DNA from: Hippophae tibetana
Lineage: Eukaryota > Streptophyta > Magnoliopsida > Rosales > Elaeagnaceae
Reading direction: 5' to 3'
NCBI GenBank assembly: GCA_037013495.1
Contig: CM072810.1
Location: forward strand, 72,276,449 to 72,340,448
Length of the DNA: 64,000 nt
The translations under genes were made by a program, and so were the position numbers. Positions 11,056-24,867 of the stretch are shown one piece after another. The first letter of the stretch is position 1. Every line of letters starts with the position of its first letter. The notes under the pieces were generated by a model. It was given only the letters and a program-made list of their open reading frames with translations. It searched no databases and was not told the DNA's origin.

Positions 11056-14000
11056 TTGATATTCCAAATCTATCCCTTGTGTAGGATCTTGAGAATCTTT
11101 GTATGATCTATAGAATATTTGTCAGATATTGGGAACTTTAGAATTTTTTTAAACACACTCTTGGTTAACAACTGAATCTCTCTTATGGTGGCATTGAAAA
11201 AAAACAAAAGTTGAAAAAAAACGGAAAATATGTGCGACGAAAGTTTTAAACTCCCGGTAGGTGATGTAAATGGTGTAATTTGGTTTCAAAAAAATATGTT
11301 CTTAGGAATCCATGCTCTGATTATAGGAATCTTTACATGCTTCGATTTTATATATTATATTAAATGTTCCGTCACTCGAGTCAAAAGTAATGGCCGTGTA
11401 AAATTGGAATTGTGATTTAACAAATGTTCTTTGTTTAATATTGTAAACAGTAGAACCCATCTTCTTTTTCCCTAAATTTGTTTTATGAAGAACAAAGATT
11501 GATTGAGCGTAGAAATAATGATTAAGACTAAGAGACGAAGATTTCAAAAAGAACTACGAAATTAAATCCACACACGAAATCAACATCAATAAGTCCCTAA
11601 AACCCCAACGTTTTGAGGCCAAACAAAAATGATCACGCCCTTTGATGTGTCGAATACAATATTTCCATCAAGAACACTTGGAAGAAAAGTACAAAGCTTG
11701 GTAAAAAATATTTTCATTAATTATACTACTTCTTCCTCCATAAAAAAGTTGTTGTTTTCTTATATAAGAAACAAAACACTACCCGTAATGCAACCTTAGT
11801 GGGGATATTTAGTTGTGACATGTGCTTAATCAATCCGTAAATAATAAAAGCATAAAAATACGTATGATAAATAAGACAAATTAAATTCCACAATTCAGTA
11901 GAAACAAAATCGCTAAAGATAACAGGCACATAATTAAATAAAAGCGAACTAATTGCTTCCCCAATTAACCTTTCCATTTGATATTCCAAATCTATCCCTT
12001 GTGAAGGATCTTGAGAATCTTTGTATGATCTATAGAATATTTGTCAGATATTGGGAACTTTAGAATTTTTTTAAACACACTCTTGATTAACAACTCAATC
12101 GCTCTTATGGGGGCATTGAAAAAAAACAAAAGTAAAAAAAAAACGGAATATGTGCGACGAAAGTTTTGAACTCTCGGTAGGTGATGTAAAGGGTGTAATT
12201 TGGTTTCAAAAAAATATGTTCTTAGGAATCCATGCTCTGATTATAGGACTCTTTACATGCTTCGATTTTATATATTATATTAAAAGTTCTGTCACGCGAG
12301 TCAAAAGTAATGGCCGTGTAAAATTGGAATTGTGATTTAACAAATGTTCTTTTTTTAATATGGTAAACATTAGAAACCATCTTCTTTTTCCCTAAATTTG
12401 TTTTATGAAGAACAAAGATTGATTGAGCGTAGAAATAAAGATTAAGACTAAGCGACGAAGATTTAAAAAAGAACTACGAAATTAAATCCACACACGAAAT
12501 CAACATCAATAAGTCCCTAAAACCCCAACGTTTTGACGCCAAACAAAAATGATCACTCCCTTTGATGTGTCGAATACAATCTTTCCATCAAGAATACTTG
12601 GAAGAAAAGTACAAAGCTTGGTAAAAAATATTTTCATTAATTATACTACTTCTTCCTCCATAAAAATGTTGTTGTTTACTTATATAAGAAACAAAACCCT
12701 ACCCGTAATGCAACCTTAGTGGGGATATTTAGTTGTGACACGTGCTTAATCAATCCGTAAATAATAAAAGCATAAAAATACGTATGAAAAATAAGACAAA
12801 TTAAATTCCACAATTCTGTAGAAACAAAATCGCTAAAGATAACAGGCACATAATTAAATAAAAGCGAACTAATTGCTTCCCCAATTAACCTTTCCATTTG
12901 ATATTCCAAATCTATCCCTTGTGAAGGATCTTGAGAATCTTTGTATGATCTATAGAATATTTGTCAGATATTGGGAACTTTAGAATTTTTTTAAACACAC
13001 TCTTGGTTAACAACTGAATCTCTCTTATGGTGGCATTGAAAAAAAACAAAAGTTGAAAAAAAACGGAAAATATGTGCGACGAAAGTTTTAAACTCCCGGT
13101 AGGTGATGTAAATGGTGTAATTTGGTTTCAAAAAAATATGTTCTTAGGAATCCATGCTCTGATTATAGGAATCTTTACATGCTTCGATTTTATATATTAT
13201 ATTAAATGTTCCGTCACTCGAGTCAAAAGTAATGGCCGTGTAAAATTGGAATTGTGATTTAACAAATGTTCTTTGTTTAATATTGTAAACAGTAGAACCC
13301 ATCTTCTTTTTCCCTAAATTTGTTTTATGAAGAACAAAGATTGATTGAGCGTAGAAATAATGATTAAGACTAAGAGACGAAGATTTCAAAAAGAACTACG
13401 AAATTAAATCCACACACGAAATCAACATCAATAAGTCCCTAAAACCCCAACGTTTTGAGGCCAAACAAAAATGATCACGCCCTTTGATGTGTCGAATACA
13501 ATATTTCCATCAAGAACACTTGGAAGAAAAGTACAAAGCTTGGTAAAAAATATTTTCATTAATTATACTACTTCTTCCTCCATAAAAAAGTTGTTGTTTT
13601 CTTATATAAGAAACAAAACACTACCCGTAATGCAACCTTAGTGGGGATATTTAGTTGTGACATGTGCTTAATCAATCCGTAAATAATAAAAGCATAAAAA
13701 TACGTATGATAAATAAGACAAATTAAATTCCACAATTCAGTAGAAACAAAATCGCTAAAGATAACAGGCACATAATTAAATAAAAGCGAACTAATTGCTT
13801 CCCCAATTAACCTTTCCATTTGATATTCCAAATCTATCCCTTGTGAAGGATCTTGAGAATCTTTGTATGATCTATAGAATATTTGTCAGATATTGGGAAC
13901 TTTAGAATTTTTTTAAACACACTCTTGATTAACAACTCAATCGCTATTATGGGGGCATTGAAAAAAAACAAAAGTAAAAAAAAAACGGAATATGTGCGAC

Positions 14001-16581
14001 GAAAGTTTTGAACTCTCGGTAGGTGATGTAAAGGGTGTAATTTGGTTTCAAAAAAATATGTTCTTAGGAATCCATGCTCTGATTATAGGACTCTTTACAT
14101 GCTTCGATTTTATATATTATATTAAAAGTTCTGTCACGCGAGTCAAAAGTAATGGCCGTGTAAAATTGGAATTGTGATTTAACAAATGTTCTTTTTTTAA
14201 TATGGTAAACATTAGAAACCATCTTCTTTTTCCCTAAATTTGTTTTATGAAGAACAAAGATTGATTGAGCGTAGAAATAAAGATTAAGACTAAGCGACGA
14301 AGATTTAAAAAAGAACTACGAAATTAAATCCACACACGAAATCAACATCAATAAGTCCCTAAAACCCCAACGTTTTGACGCCAAACAAAAATGATCACTC
14401 CCTTTGATGTGTCGAATACAATCTTTCCATCAAGAATACTTGGAAGAAAAGTACAAAGCTTGGTAAAAAATATTTTCATTAATTATACTACTTCTTCCTC
14501 CATAAAAATGTTGTTGTTTACTTATATAAGAAACAAAACCCTACCCGTAATGCAACCTTAGTGGGGATATTTAGTTGTGACACGTGCTTAATCAATCCGT
14601 AAATAATAAAAGCATAAAAATACGTATGAAAAATAAGACAAATTAAATTCCACAATTCTGTAGAAACAAAATCGCTAAAGATAACAGGCACATAATTAAA
14701 TAAAAGCGAACTAATTGCTTCCCCAATTAACCTTTCCATTTGATATTCCAAATCTATCCCTTGTGAAGGATCTTGAGAATCTTTGTATGATCTATAGAAT
14801 ATTTGTCAGATATTGGGAACTTTAGAATTTTTTTAAACACACTCTTGGTTAACAACTGAATCTCTCTTATGGTGGCATTGAAAAAAAACAAAAGTTGAAA
14901 AAAAACGGAAAATATGTGCGACGAAAGTTTTAAACTCCCGGTAGGTGATGTAAATGGTGTAATTTGGTTTCAAAAAAATATGTTCTTAGGAATCCATGCT
15001 CTGATTATAGGAATCTTTACATGCTTCGATTTTATATATTATATTAAATGTTCCGTCACTCGAGTCAAAAGTAATGGCCGTGTAAAATTGGAATTGTGAT
15101 TTAACAAATGTTCTTTGTTTAATATTGTAAACAGTAGAACCCATCTTCTTTTTCCCTAAATTTGTTTTATGAAGAACAAAGATTGATTGAGCGTAGAAAT
15201 AATGATTAAGACTAAGAGACGAAGATTTCAAAAAGAACTACGAAATTAAATCCACACACGAAATCAACATCAATAAGTCCCTAAAACCCCAACGTTTTGA
15301 GGCCAAACAAAAATGATCACGCCCTTTGATGTGTCGAATACAATATTTCCATCAAGAACACTTGGAAGAAAAGTACAAAGCTTGGTAAAAAATATTTTCA
15401 TTAATTATACTACTTCTTCCTCCATAAAAAAGTTGTTGTTTTCTTATATAAGAAACAAAACACTACCCGTAATGCAACCTTAGTGGGGATATTTAGTTGT
15501 GACATGTGCTTAATCAATCCGTAAATAATAAAAGCATAAAAATACGTATGATAAATAAGACAAATTAAATTCCACAATTCAGTAGAAACAAAATCGCTAA
15601 AGATAACAGGCACATAATTAAATAAAAGCGAACTAATTGCTTCCCCAATTAACCTTTCCATTTGATATTCCAAATCTATCCCTTGTGAAGGATCTTGAGA
15701 ATCTTTGTATGATCTATAGAATATTTGTCAGATATTGGGAACTTTAGAATTTTTTTAAACACACTCTTGATTAACAACTCAATCGCTCTTATGGGGGCAT
15801 TGAAAAAAAACAAAAGTAAAAAAAAAACGGAATATGTGCGACGAAAGTTTTGAACTCTCGGTAGGTGATGTAAAGGGTGTAATTTGGTTTCAAAAAAATA
15901 TGTTCTTAGGAATCCATGCTCTGATTATAGGACTCTTTACATGCTTCGATTTTATATATTATATTAAAAGTTCTGTCACGCGAGTCAAAAGTAATGGCCG
16001 TGTAAAATTGGAATTGTGATTTAACAAATGTTCTTTTTTTAATATGGTAAACATTAGAAACCATCTTCTTTTTCCCTAAATTTGTTTTATGAAGAACAAA
16101 GATTGATTGAGCGTAGAAATAAAGATTAAGACTAAGCGACGAAGATTTAAAAAAGAACTACGAAATTAAATCCACACACGAAATCAACATCAATAAGTCC
16201 CTAAAACCCCAACGTTTTGACGCCAAACAAAAATGATCACTCCCTTTGATGTGTCGAATACAATCTTTCCATCAAGAATACTTGGAAGAAAAGTACAAAG
16301 CTTGGTAAAAAATATTTTCATTAATTATACTACTTCTTCCTCCATAAAAATGTTGTTGTTTACTTATATAAGAAACAAAACCCTACCCGTAATGCAACCT
16401 TAGTGGGGATATTTAGTTGTGACACGTGCTTAATCAATCCGTAAATAATAAAAGCATAAAAATACGTATGAAAAATAAGACAAATTAAATTCCACAATTC
16501 AGTATAAACAAAATCGCTAAACATAAGAGGCTCATAATTAAATAAAACAGAACTCATTGCTTCCCCAATTAATCTTTCCAT
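11056..16581. repeat. Dimer higher-order repeat, 1842 bp x 3 (monomers 13-18)
   Basis: Odd units (13, 15, 17; 922 bp) carry AACTGAATCTCTC, CTCCCGG, CTCGAG, TTTTGAGGCC and AAAACACTACCC. Even units (14, 16, 18; 920 bp) carry CTTGATTAAC, GGGGGCATTG, GTCACGCGAG, GTTTACTTATA and the CACGTG form of the ACATGTG site. The types alternate exactly, with starts at 11056, 12898 and 14740, each 1842 bp apart. Copies one and two differ at very few places that I could see: TGTGTAGG only in monomer 13 and CGCTATTATG only in monomer 16. Copy three departs near 16500, where monomer 18 takes the 3' sequence of monomer 9 or 10. This indicates recent amplification by unequal exchange. Confidence 0.88.
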
Positions 16582-17503
16582 TTGATATTCCAAATCTATC
16601 CCTTGTGAAGGATCTTGAGAATCTTTGTATGATCTATAGAATATTTGTCAGATATTGGGAACTTTAGAATTTTTTTAAACACACTCTTGGTTAACAACTC
16701 AATCGCTCTTATGGTGGTATTGAAAAAAAACAAAAGTAGAAAAACAACGGAAAATATGTGCGACGAAAGTTTTAAACTCTCGGTAGGTGATGTAAACGGT
16801 GTAATTTGGTTTCAAAAAAATATGTTCTTAGGAATCCATGCTCTGATTATAGGAATCTTTACATGCTTCGATTTTATATATTATATTCAAAGTTCCGTCA
16901 CCCGTGTCAAAAGTAATGGCCGTGTAAAATTGGAATTGTGATTTATCAAACGTTCTTTTTTTCATATTGTAAAGAGTAGAACACATCTTCTTTTTCCCTA
17001 AATTTGTTTTATGAAGAACAAAGATTGATTGAGCGTAGAAATAAAGATTAAGACTAAGCGACGAAGATTTAAAAAAGAACTACGAAATTAAATCCACACA
17101 CGAAATCAACATCAATAAGTCCCTAAAACCCCAACCTTTTGACGCCAAACAAATATGAGCACTCCCTTTGATGTGTCGAATACAATCTTTCCATCAAGAA
17201 CACTTGGAAGAAAAGTACAAAGCTTGGTAAAAAATATTTTCATTAATTATACTACTTCTTCCCCCATAAAAATGTTGTTTTTTTCTTATATAAGAAACAA
17301 AACCCTACACGTAATGCAACCTTAGTGGGGATATTTAGTTGGGACATGTGCTTAATCAATTCGTAAATAATAAAAGCATAAAAATACGTATGATAAATAA
17401 GACAAATTAAATTCCACAATTCAGTAGAAACAAAATCGCTAAAGATAAGAGGCACATAATTAAATAAAAGCGAACTAATTGCTTCCCCAATTAATCTTTG
17501 CAT
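16582..17503. repeat. Monomer 19: single unit linking two higher-order blocks
   Basis: Its first half matches monomer 10 (TGGTATTG, AGAAAAACAACGG, TATTCAAAGTTCC). Its second half has its own changes: ATTTATCAAACG, TTTTTTCATATTGTAAAGAG, AACACATC, CAAATATGAGC and CCCTACACG. The AAAGAGTAGAACACATC stretch is shared with monomers 23, 27 and 60, marking a distinct sub-variant scattered through the array. Confidence 0.75.
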
Positions 17504-20500
17504 TTGATATTCCAAATCTATCCCTTGTGAAGGATCTTGAGAATCTTTGTATGATCTATAGAATATTTGTCAGATATTGGGAACTTTAGAATTTTTTTAA
17601 ACACACTCTTGGTTAACAACTCAATCGTTCTTATGGTGGCATTGAAAAAAAACAAAAGTAAAAAAAAAACGGAATATGTGCGACGAAAGTTTTGAACTCT
17701 CGGTAGGTGATGTAAAGGGTGTAATTTGGTTTCAAAAAAATATGTTCTTAGGAATCCATGCTCTGATTATAGGACTCTTTACATGCTTCGATTTTATATA
17801 TTATATTAAAAGTTCCGTCACGCGAGTCAAAAGTAATGGCCGTGTAAAATTGGAATTGTGATTTAACAAATGTTCTTTTTTTAATATGGTAAACATTAGA
17901 AACCATCTTCTTTTTCCCTAAATTTGTTTTATGAAGAACAAAGATTGATTGAGCGTAGAAATAAAGATTAAGACTAAGAGACGAAGATTTAAAAAAGAAC
18001 TACGAAATTAAATCCACACACGAAATCAACATCAATAAGTCCCTAAAACCCCAACGTTTTGACGCCAAACAAAAATGATCACTCCCTTTGATGCGTCGAA
18101 TACAATCTTTCCATCAAGAACACTTGGAAGAAAAGTACAAAGCTTGGTAATAAATATTTTAATTAATTATACTACTTCTTCCTCCATAAAAATGTTGTTG
18201 TTTTCTTATATAAGAAACAAAACCCTACCCGTAATGCAACCTTAGTGGGGATATTTAGTTGTGACATGTGCTTAATCAATCCGTAAATAATAAAAGCATA
18301 AAAATACGTATGATAAATAAGACAAATTAAATTCCACAATTCAGTAGAAACAAAATCGCTAAAGATAACAGACACATAATTAAATAAAAGCGAACTAATT
18401 GCTTCCCCAATTAACCTTTCCATTTGATATTCCAAATCTATCCCTTATGAAGGATCTTGAGAATCTTTGTATGATCTATAGAATATTTGTCAGATATTGG
18501 GAACTTTAGAATTTTTTTAAACACACTCTTGGTTAACAACTCAATCGCTCTTATGGTGGCATTGAAAAAAAACAAAAGTAAAAAAAAAACGGAATATGTG
18601 CGACGAAAGTTTTGAACTCTCGGTAGGTGATGTAAAGGGTGTAATTTGGTTTCAAAAAAATATGTTCTTAGGAATCCATGCTCTGATTATAGGACTCTTT
18701 ACATGCTTCGATTTTATATATTATATTAAAAGTTCCGTCATGCGAGTCAAAAGTAATGGCCGTGTAAAATTGGAATTGTGATTTAACAAATGTTCTTTTT
18801 TTAATATGGTAAACATTAGAAACCATCTTCTTTTTCCCTAAATTTGTTTTATGAAGAACAAAGATTGATTGAGCATAGAAATAAAGATTAAGACTAAGCG
18901 ACGAAGATTTAAAAAAGAACTATGAAATTAAATCCACACACGAAATCAACATCAATAAGTCCTTAAAACCCCAACGTTTTGACGCCAAACAAAAATGATC
19001 ACTCCCTTTGATGCGTCGAATACAATCTTTCCATCAAGAATACTTGGAAGAAAAGTACAAAGCTTGGTAATAAATATTTTAATTAATTATACTATTTCTT
19101 CCTCCATAAAAATGTTGTTGTTTTCTTATATAAGAAACAAAACCCTACCCGTAATGCAACCTTAGTGGGGATATTTAGTTGTGACATGTGCTTAATCAAT
19201 CCGTAAATAATAAAAGCATAAAAATACGTATGATAAATAAGACAAATTAAATTCGACAATTCAGTAGAAACAAAATCGCTAAAGATAACAGGCACATAAT
19301 TAAATAAAAGCGAACTAATTGCTTCCCCAATTAACCTTTCCATTTGATATTCCAAATCTATCCCTTGTGAAGGATCTTGAGAATCTTTGTATGATCTATA
19401 GAATATTTGTCAGATATTGGGAACTTTAGAATTTTTTTAAACACACTCTTGGTTAACAACTCAATCGCTCTTATGGTGGTATTGAAAAAAAACAAAAGTA
19501 GAAAAACAACGGAAAATATGTGCGACGAAAGTTTTGAACTCTCGGTAGGTGATGTAAACGGTGTAATTTGGTTTCAAAAAAATATGTTCTTAGGAATCCA
19601 TGCTCTGATTATCGGACTCTTTACATGCTTCGATTTTATATATTATATTAAAAGTTCCGTCACCCGTGTCAAAAGTAATGGCCGTGTAAAATTGGAATTG
19701 TGATTTAAGAAATGTTCTTTTTTTAATATGGTAAACATTAGAAACCATCTTCTTTTTCCCTAAATTTGTTTTATGAAGAACAAAGATTGATTGAGCGTAG
19801 AAATAAAGATTAAGACTAAGAGACGAAGATTTAAAAAAGAACTACAAAATTAAATCCACACACGAAATCAACATCAATAAGTCCCTAAAACCCCAACGTT
19901 TTGACGCCAAACAAAAATGATCACTCCCTTTGATGTGTCGAATACAATCTTTCCATCAAGAACACTTGGAAGAAAAGTACAAAGCTTGGTAATAAATATT
20001 TTAATTAATTATACTACTTCTTCCTCCATAAAAATGTTGTTGTTTTCTTATATAAGAAATAAAACCCTACCCGTAATGCAACCTTAGTGGGGATATTTAG
20101 TTGTGACATGTGCTTAATCAATCCGTAAATAATAAAAGCATAAAAATACGTATGATAAATAAGACAAATTAAATTCTACAATTCAGTAGAAACAAAATCG
20201 CTAAAGATAACATTCACATAATTAAATAAAAGCGAACTAATTTCTTCCCCAATTAACCTTTCCATTTGAATTTCCAAATCTATCCCATGTGAAGGATCTT
20301 GAGAATCTTTGTATGATCTATAGAATATTTGTCAGATATTGGGAACTTTATAATTTTTTTAAACACACTCTTGGTTAACAACTCAATCGCTCTTATGGTG
20401 GCATTGAAAACAAACAAAAGTAGAAAAACAACGGAAAATATGTGCGACGAAAGTTTTAAACTCTCGGTAGGTGATGTAAACGGTGTAATTTGGTTTCAAA

Positions 20501-23500
20501 AAAATATGTTCTTAGGAATCCATGCTCTGATTATAGGAATCTTTACATGCTTCGATTTTATATATTATATTCAAAGTTCCGTCACCCGTGTCAAAAGTAA
20601 TGGCCGTGTAAAATTGGAATTGTGATTTAACAAATGTTCTTTTTTTCATATTGTAAAGAGTAGAACACATCTTCTTTTTCCCTAAATTTGTTTTATGAAG
20701 AACAAAGATTGATTGAGCGTAGAAATAAAGATTAAGACTAAGAGACGAAGATTTAAAAAAGAACTATGAAATTAAATCCACACACGAAATCAACATCAAT
20801 AAGTCCCTAAAACCCCAACGTTTTGACGCCAAACAAAAATGATCACTCCCTTTGATGCGTCGAATACAATCTTTCCATCAAGAATACTTGGAAGAAAAGT
20901 ACAAAGCTTGGTAATAAATATTTTAATTAATTATACTATTTCTTCCTCCATAAAAATGTTGTTGTTTTCTTATATAAGAAACAAAACCCTACCCGTAATG
21001 CAACCTTAGTGGGGATATTTAGTTGTGACATGTGCTTAATCAATCCGTAAATAATAAAAGCATAAAAATACGTATGATAAATAAGACAAATTAAATTCCA
21101 CAATTCAGTAGAAACAAAATCGCTAAAGATAACAGGCACATAATTAAATAAAAGCGAACTAATTTCTTCCCCAATTAACCTTTGCATTTGATATTCCAAA
21201 ACTATCCCTTGTGAAGGATCTTGAGAATCTTTGTATGATCTATAGAATATTTGTCAGATATTGGGAACTTTAGAATTTTTTTAAACACACTCTTGGTTAA
21301 CAACTCAATCGTTCTTATGGTGGCATTGAAAAAAAACAAAAGTAAAAAAAAACGGAATATGTGCGACGAAAGTTTTGAACTCTCGGTAGGTGATGTAAAG
21401 GGTGTAATTTGGTTTCAAAAAAATATGTTCTTAGGAATCCATGCTCTGATTGTAGGACTCTTTACATGCTTCGATTTTATATATTATATTAAAAGTTCCG
21501 TCACGCGAGTCAAAAGTAATGGCCGTGTAAAATTGGAATTGTGATTTAACAAATGTTCTTTTTTTAATATGGTAAACATTAGAAACCATCTTCTTTTTCC
21601 CTAAATTTGTTTTATGAAGAACAAAGATTGATTGAGCGTAGAAATAAAGATTAAGACTAAGAGACGAAGATTTAAAAAAGAACTACGAAATTAAATCCAC
21701 ACACGAAATCAACATCAATAATTCCCTAAAACCCCAACGTTTTGACGCCAAACAAAAATGATCACTCCCTTTGATGCGTCGAATACAATCTTTCCATCAA
21801 GAACACTTGGAAGAAAAGTACAAAGCTTGGTAATAAATATTTTAATTAATTATACTACTTCTTCCTCCATAAAAATGTTGTTGTTTTCTTATATAAGAAA
21901 CAAAACCCTACCCGTAATGCAACCTTAGTGGGGATATTTAGTTGTGACATGTGCTTAATCAATCCGTAAATAATAAAAGCATAAAAATACGTATGATAAA
22001 TAAGACAAATTAAATTCCACAATTCAGTAGAAACAAAATCGCTAAAGATAACAGGCACATAATTAAATAAAAGCGAACTAATTGCTTCCCCAATTAACCT
22101 TTCCATTTGATATTCCAAATCTATCCCTTATGAAGGATCTTGAGAATCTTTGTATGATCTATAGAATATTTGTCAGATATTGGGAACTTTAGAATTTTTT
22201 TAAACACACTCTTGGTTAACAACTCAATCGCTCTTATGGTGGCATTGAAAAAAAACAAAAGTAAAAAAAAAACGGAATATGTGCGACGAAAGTTTTGAAC
22301 TCTCGGTAGGTGATGTAAAGGGTGTAATTTGGTTTCAAAAAAATATGTTCTTAGGAATCCATGCTCTGATTATAGGACTCTTTACATGCTTCGATTTTAT
22401 ATATTATATTAAAAGTTCCGTCACGCGAGTCAAAAGTAATGGCCGTGTAAAATTGGAATTGTGATTTAACAAATGTTCTTTTTTTAATATGGTAAACATT
22501 AGAAACCATCTTCTTTTTCCCTAAATTTGTTTTATGAAGAACAAAGATTGATTGAGCATAGAAATAAAGATTAAGACTAAGCGACGAAGATTTAAAAAAG
22601 AACTATGAAATTAAATCCACACACGAAATCAACATCAATAAGTCCCTAAAACCCCAACGTTTTGACGCCAAACAAAAATGATCACTCCCTTTGATGCGTC
22701 GAATACAATCTTTCCATCAAGAATACTTGGAAGAAAAGTACAAAGCTTGGTAATAAATATTTTAATTAATTATACTATTTCTTCCTCCATAAAAATGTTG
22801 TTGTTTTCTTATATAAGAAACAAAACCCTACCCGTAATGCAACCTTAGTGGGGATATTTAGTTGTGACATGTGCTTAATCAATCCGTAAATAATAAAAGC
22901 ATAAAAATACGTATGATAAATAAGACAAATTAAATTCGACAATTCAGTAGAAACAAAATCGCTAAAGATAACACGCACATAATTAAATAAAAGCGAACTA
23001 ATTGCTTCCCCAATTAACCTTTCCATTTGATATTCCAAATCTATCCCTTATGAAGGATCTTGAGAATCTTTGTATGATCTATAGAATATTTGTCAGATAT
23101 TGGGAACTTTAGAATTTTTTTAAACACACTCTTGGTTAACAACTCAATCGCTCTTATGGTGGCATTGAAAAAAAACAAAAGTAAAAAAAAAACGGAATAT
23201 GTGCGACGAAAGTTTTGAACTCTCGGTAGATGATGTAAACGGTGTAATTTGGTTTCAAAAAAATATGTTCTTAGGAATCCATGCTCTGATTATAGGACTC
23301 TTTACATGCTTCGATTTTATATATTATATTAAAAGTTCCGTCACGCGAGTCAAAAGTAATGGCCGTGTAAAATTGGAATTGTGATTTAAGAAATGTTCTT
23401 TTTTTAATATGGTAAACATTAGAAACCATCTTCTTTTTCCCTAAATTTGTTTTATGAAGAACAAAGATTGATTGAGCGTAGAAATAAAGATTAAGACTAA

Positions 23501-24867
23501 GAGACGAAGATTTAAAAAAGAACTACAAAATTAAATCCACACACGAAATCAACATCAATAAGTCCCTAAAACCCCAACGTTTTGACGCCAAACAAAAATG
23601 ATCACTCCCTTTGATGTGTCGAATACAATCTTTCCATCAAGAACACTTGGAAGAAAAGTACAAAGCTTGGTAATAAATATTTTAATTAATTATACTACTT
23701 CTTCCTCCATAAAAATGTTGTTGTTTTCTTATATAAGAAATAAAACCCTACCCGTAATGCAACCTTAGTGGGGATATTTAGTTGTGACATGTGCTTAATC
23801 AATCCGTAAATAATAAAAGCATAAAAATACGTATGATAAATAAGACAAATTAAATTCTACAATTCAGTAGAAACAAAATCGCTAAAGATAACAGGCACAT
23901 AATTAAATAAAGGCGAACTAATTGCTTCCCCAATTAACCTTTCCATTTGAATTTCCAAATCTATCCCATGTGAAGGATCTTGAGAATCTTTGTATGATCT
24001 ATAGAATATTTGTCAGATATTGGGAACTTTATAATTTTTTTAAACACACTCTTGGTTAACAACTCAATCGCTCTTATGGTGGCATTGAAAACAAACAAAA
24101 GTAGAAAAACAACGGAAAATATGTGCGACGAAAGTTTTAAACTGTCGGTAGATGATTGAAGGGTGTAATTTGGTTTCAAAAAAATATGTTCTTAGGAATC
24201 CATGCTCTGATTATAGGAATCTTTACATGCTTCGATTTTATATATTATATTCAAAGTTCCGTCACCCGTGTCAAAAGTAATGGCCGTGTAAAATTGGAAT
24301 TGTGATTTAACAAATGTTCTTTTTTTCATATTGTAAAGAGTAGAACACATCTTCTTTTTCCCTAAATTTGTTTTATGAAGAACAAAGATTGATTGAGCAT
24401 AGAAATAAAGATTAAGACTAAGCGACGAAGATTTAAAAAAGAACTATGAAATTAAATCCACACACGAAATCAACATCAATAAGTCCCTAAAACCCCAACG
24501 TTTTGACGCCAAACAAATATGATCACTCCCTTTGATGCGTCGAATACAATCTTTCCATCAAGTATACTTGGAAGAAAAGTACAAAGCTTGGTAATAAATA
24601 TTTTAATTAATTATACTATTTCTTCCTCCATAAACATTTTGTTGTTTTCTTATATAAGAAACAAAACCCTACCCGTAATGCAACCTTAGTGGGGATATTT
24701 AGTTGTGACATGTGCTTAATCAATCCGTAAATAATAAAAGCATAAAAATACGTATGATAAATAAGACAAATTAAATTCGACAATTCAGTAGAAACAAAAT
24801 CGCTAAAGATAACAGGCACATAATTAAATAAAAGCGAACTAATTGCTTCCCCAATTAACCTTTCCAT
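17504..24867. repeat. Tetramer higher-order repeat, ~3.68 kb x 2 (monomers 20-23 and 24-27)
   Basis: Unit-by-unit markers match at an offset of about 3681-3684 bp. Monomers 20 and 24 share TCAATCGTTCTTATGG. Monomers 21 and 25 share CCCTTATGAAGG. Monomers 22 and 26 share GATTTAAGAAATG, AACTACAAAATT and AAGAAATAAAACCC. Monomers 23 and 27 share CCCATGTGAAGG, GAAAACAAACAAAAG, TATTCAAAG and AAAGAGTAGAACACATC. Four consecutive matching pairs in order cannot be chance, so this is one block duplication. Some later changes exist, for example GATGATTGAAGGG only in monomer 27 and CATTCACAT only in monomer 23. Confidence 0.88.
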
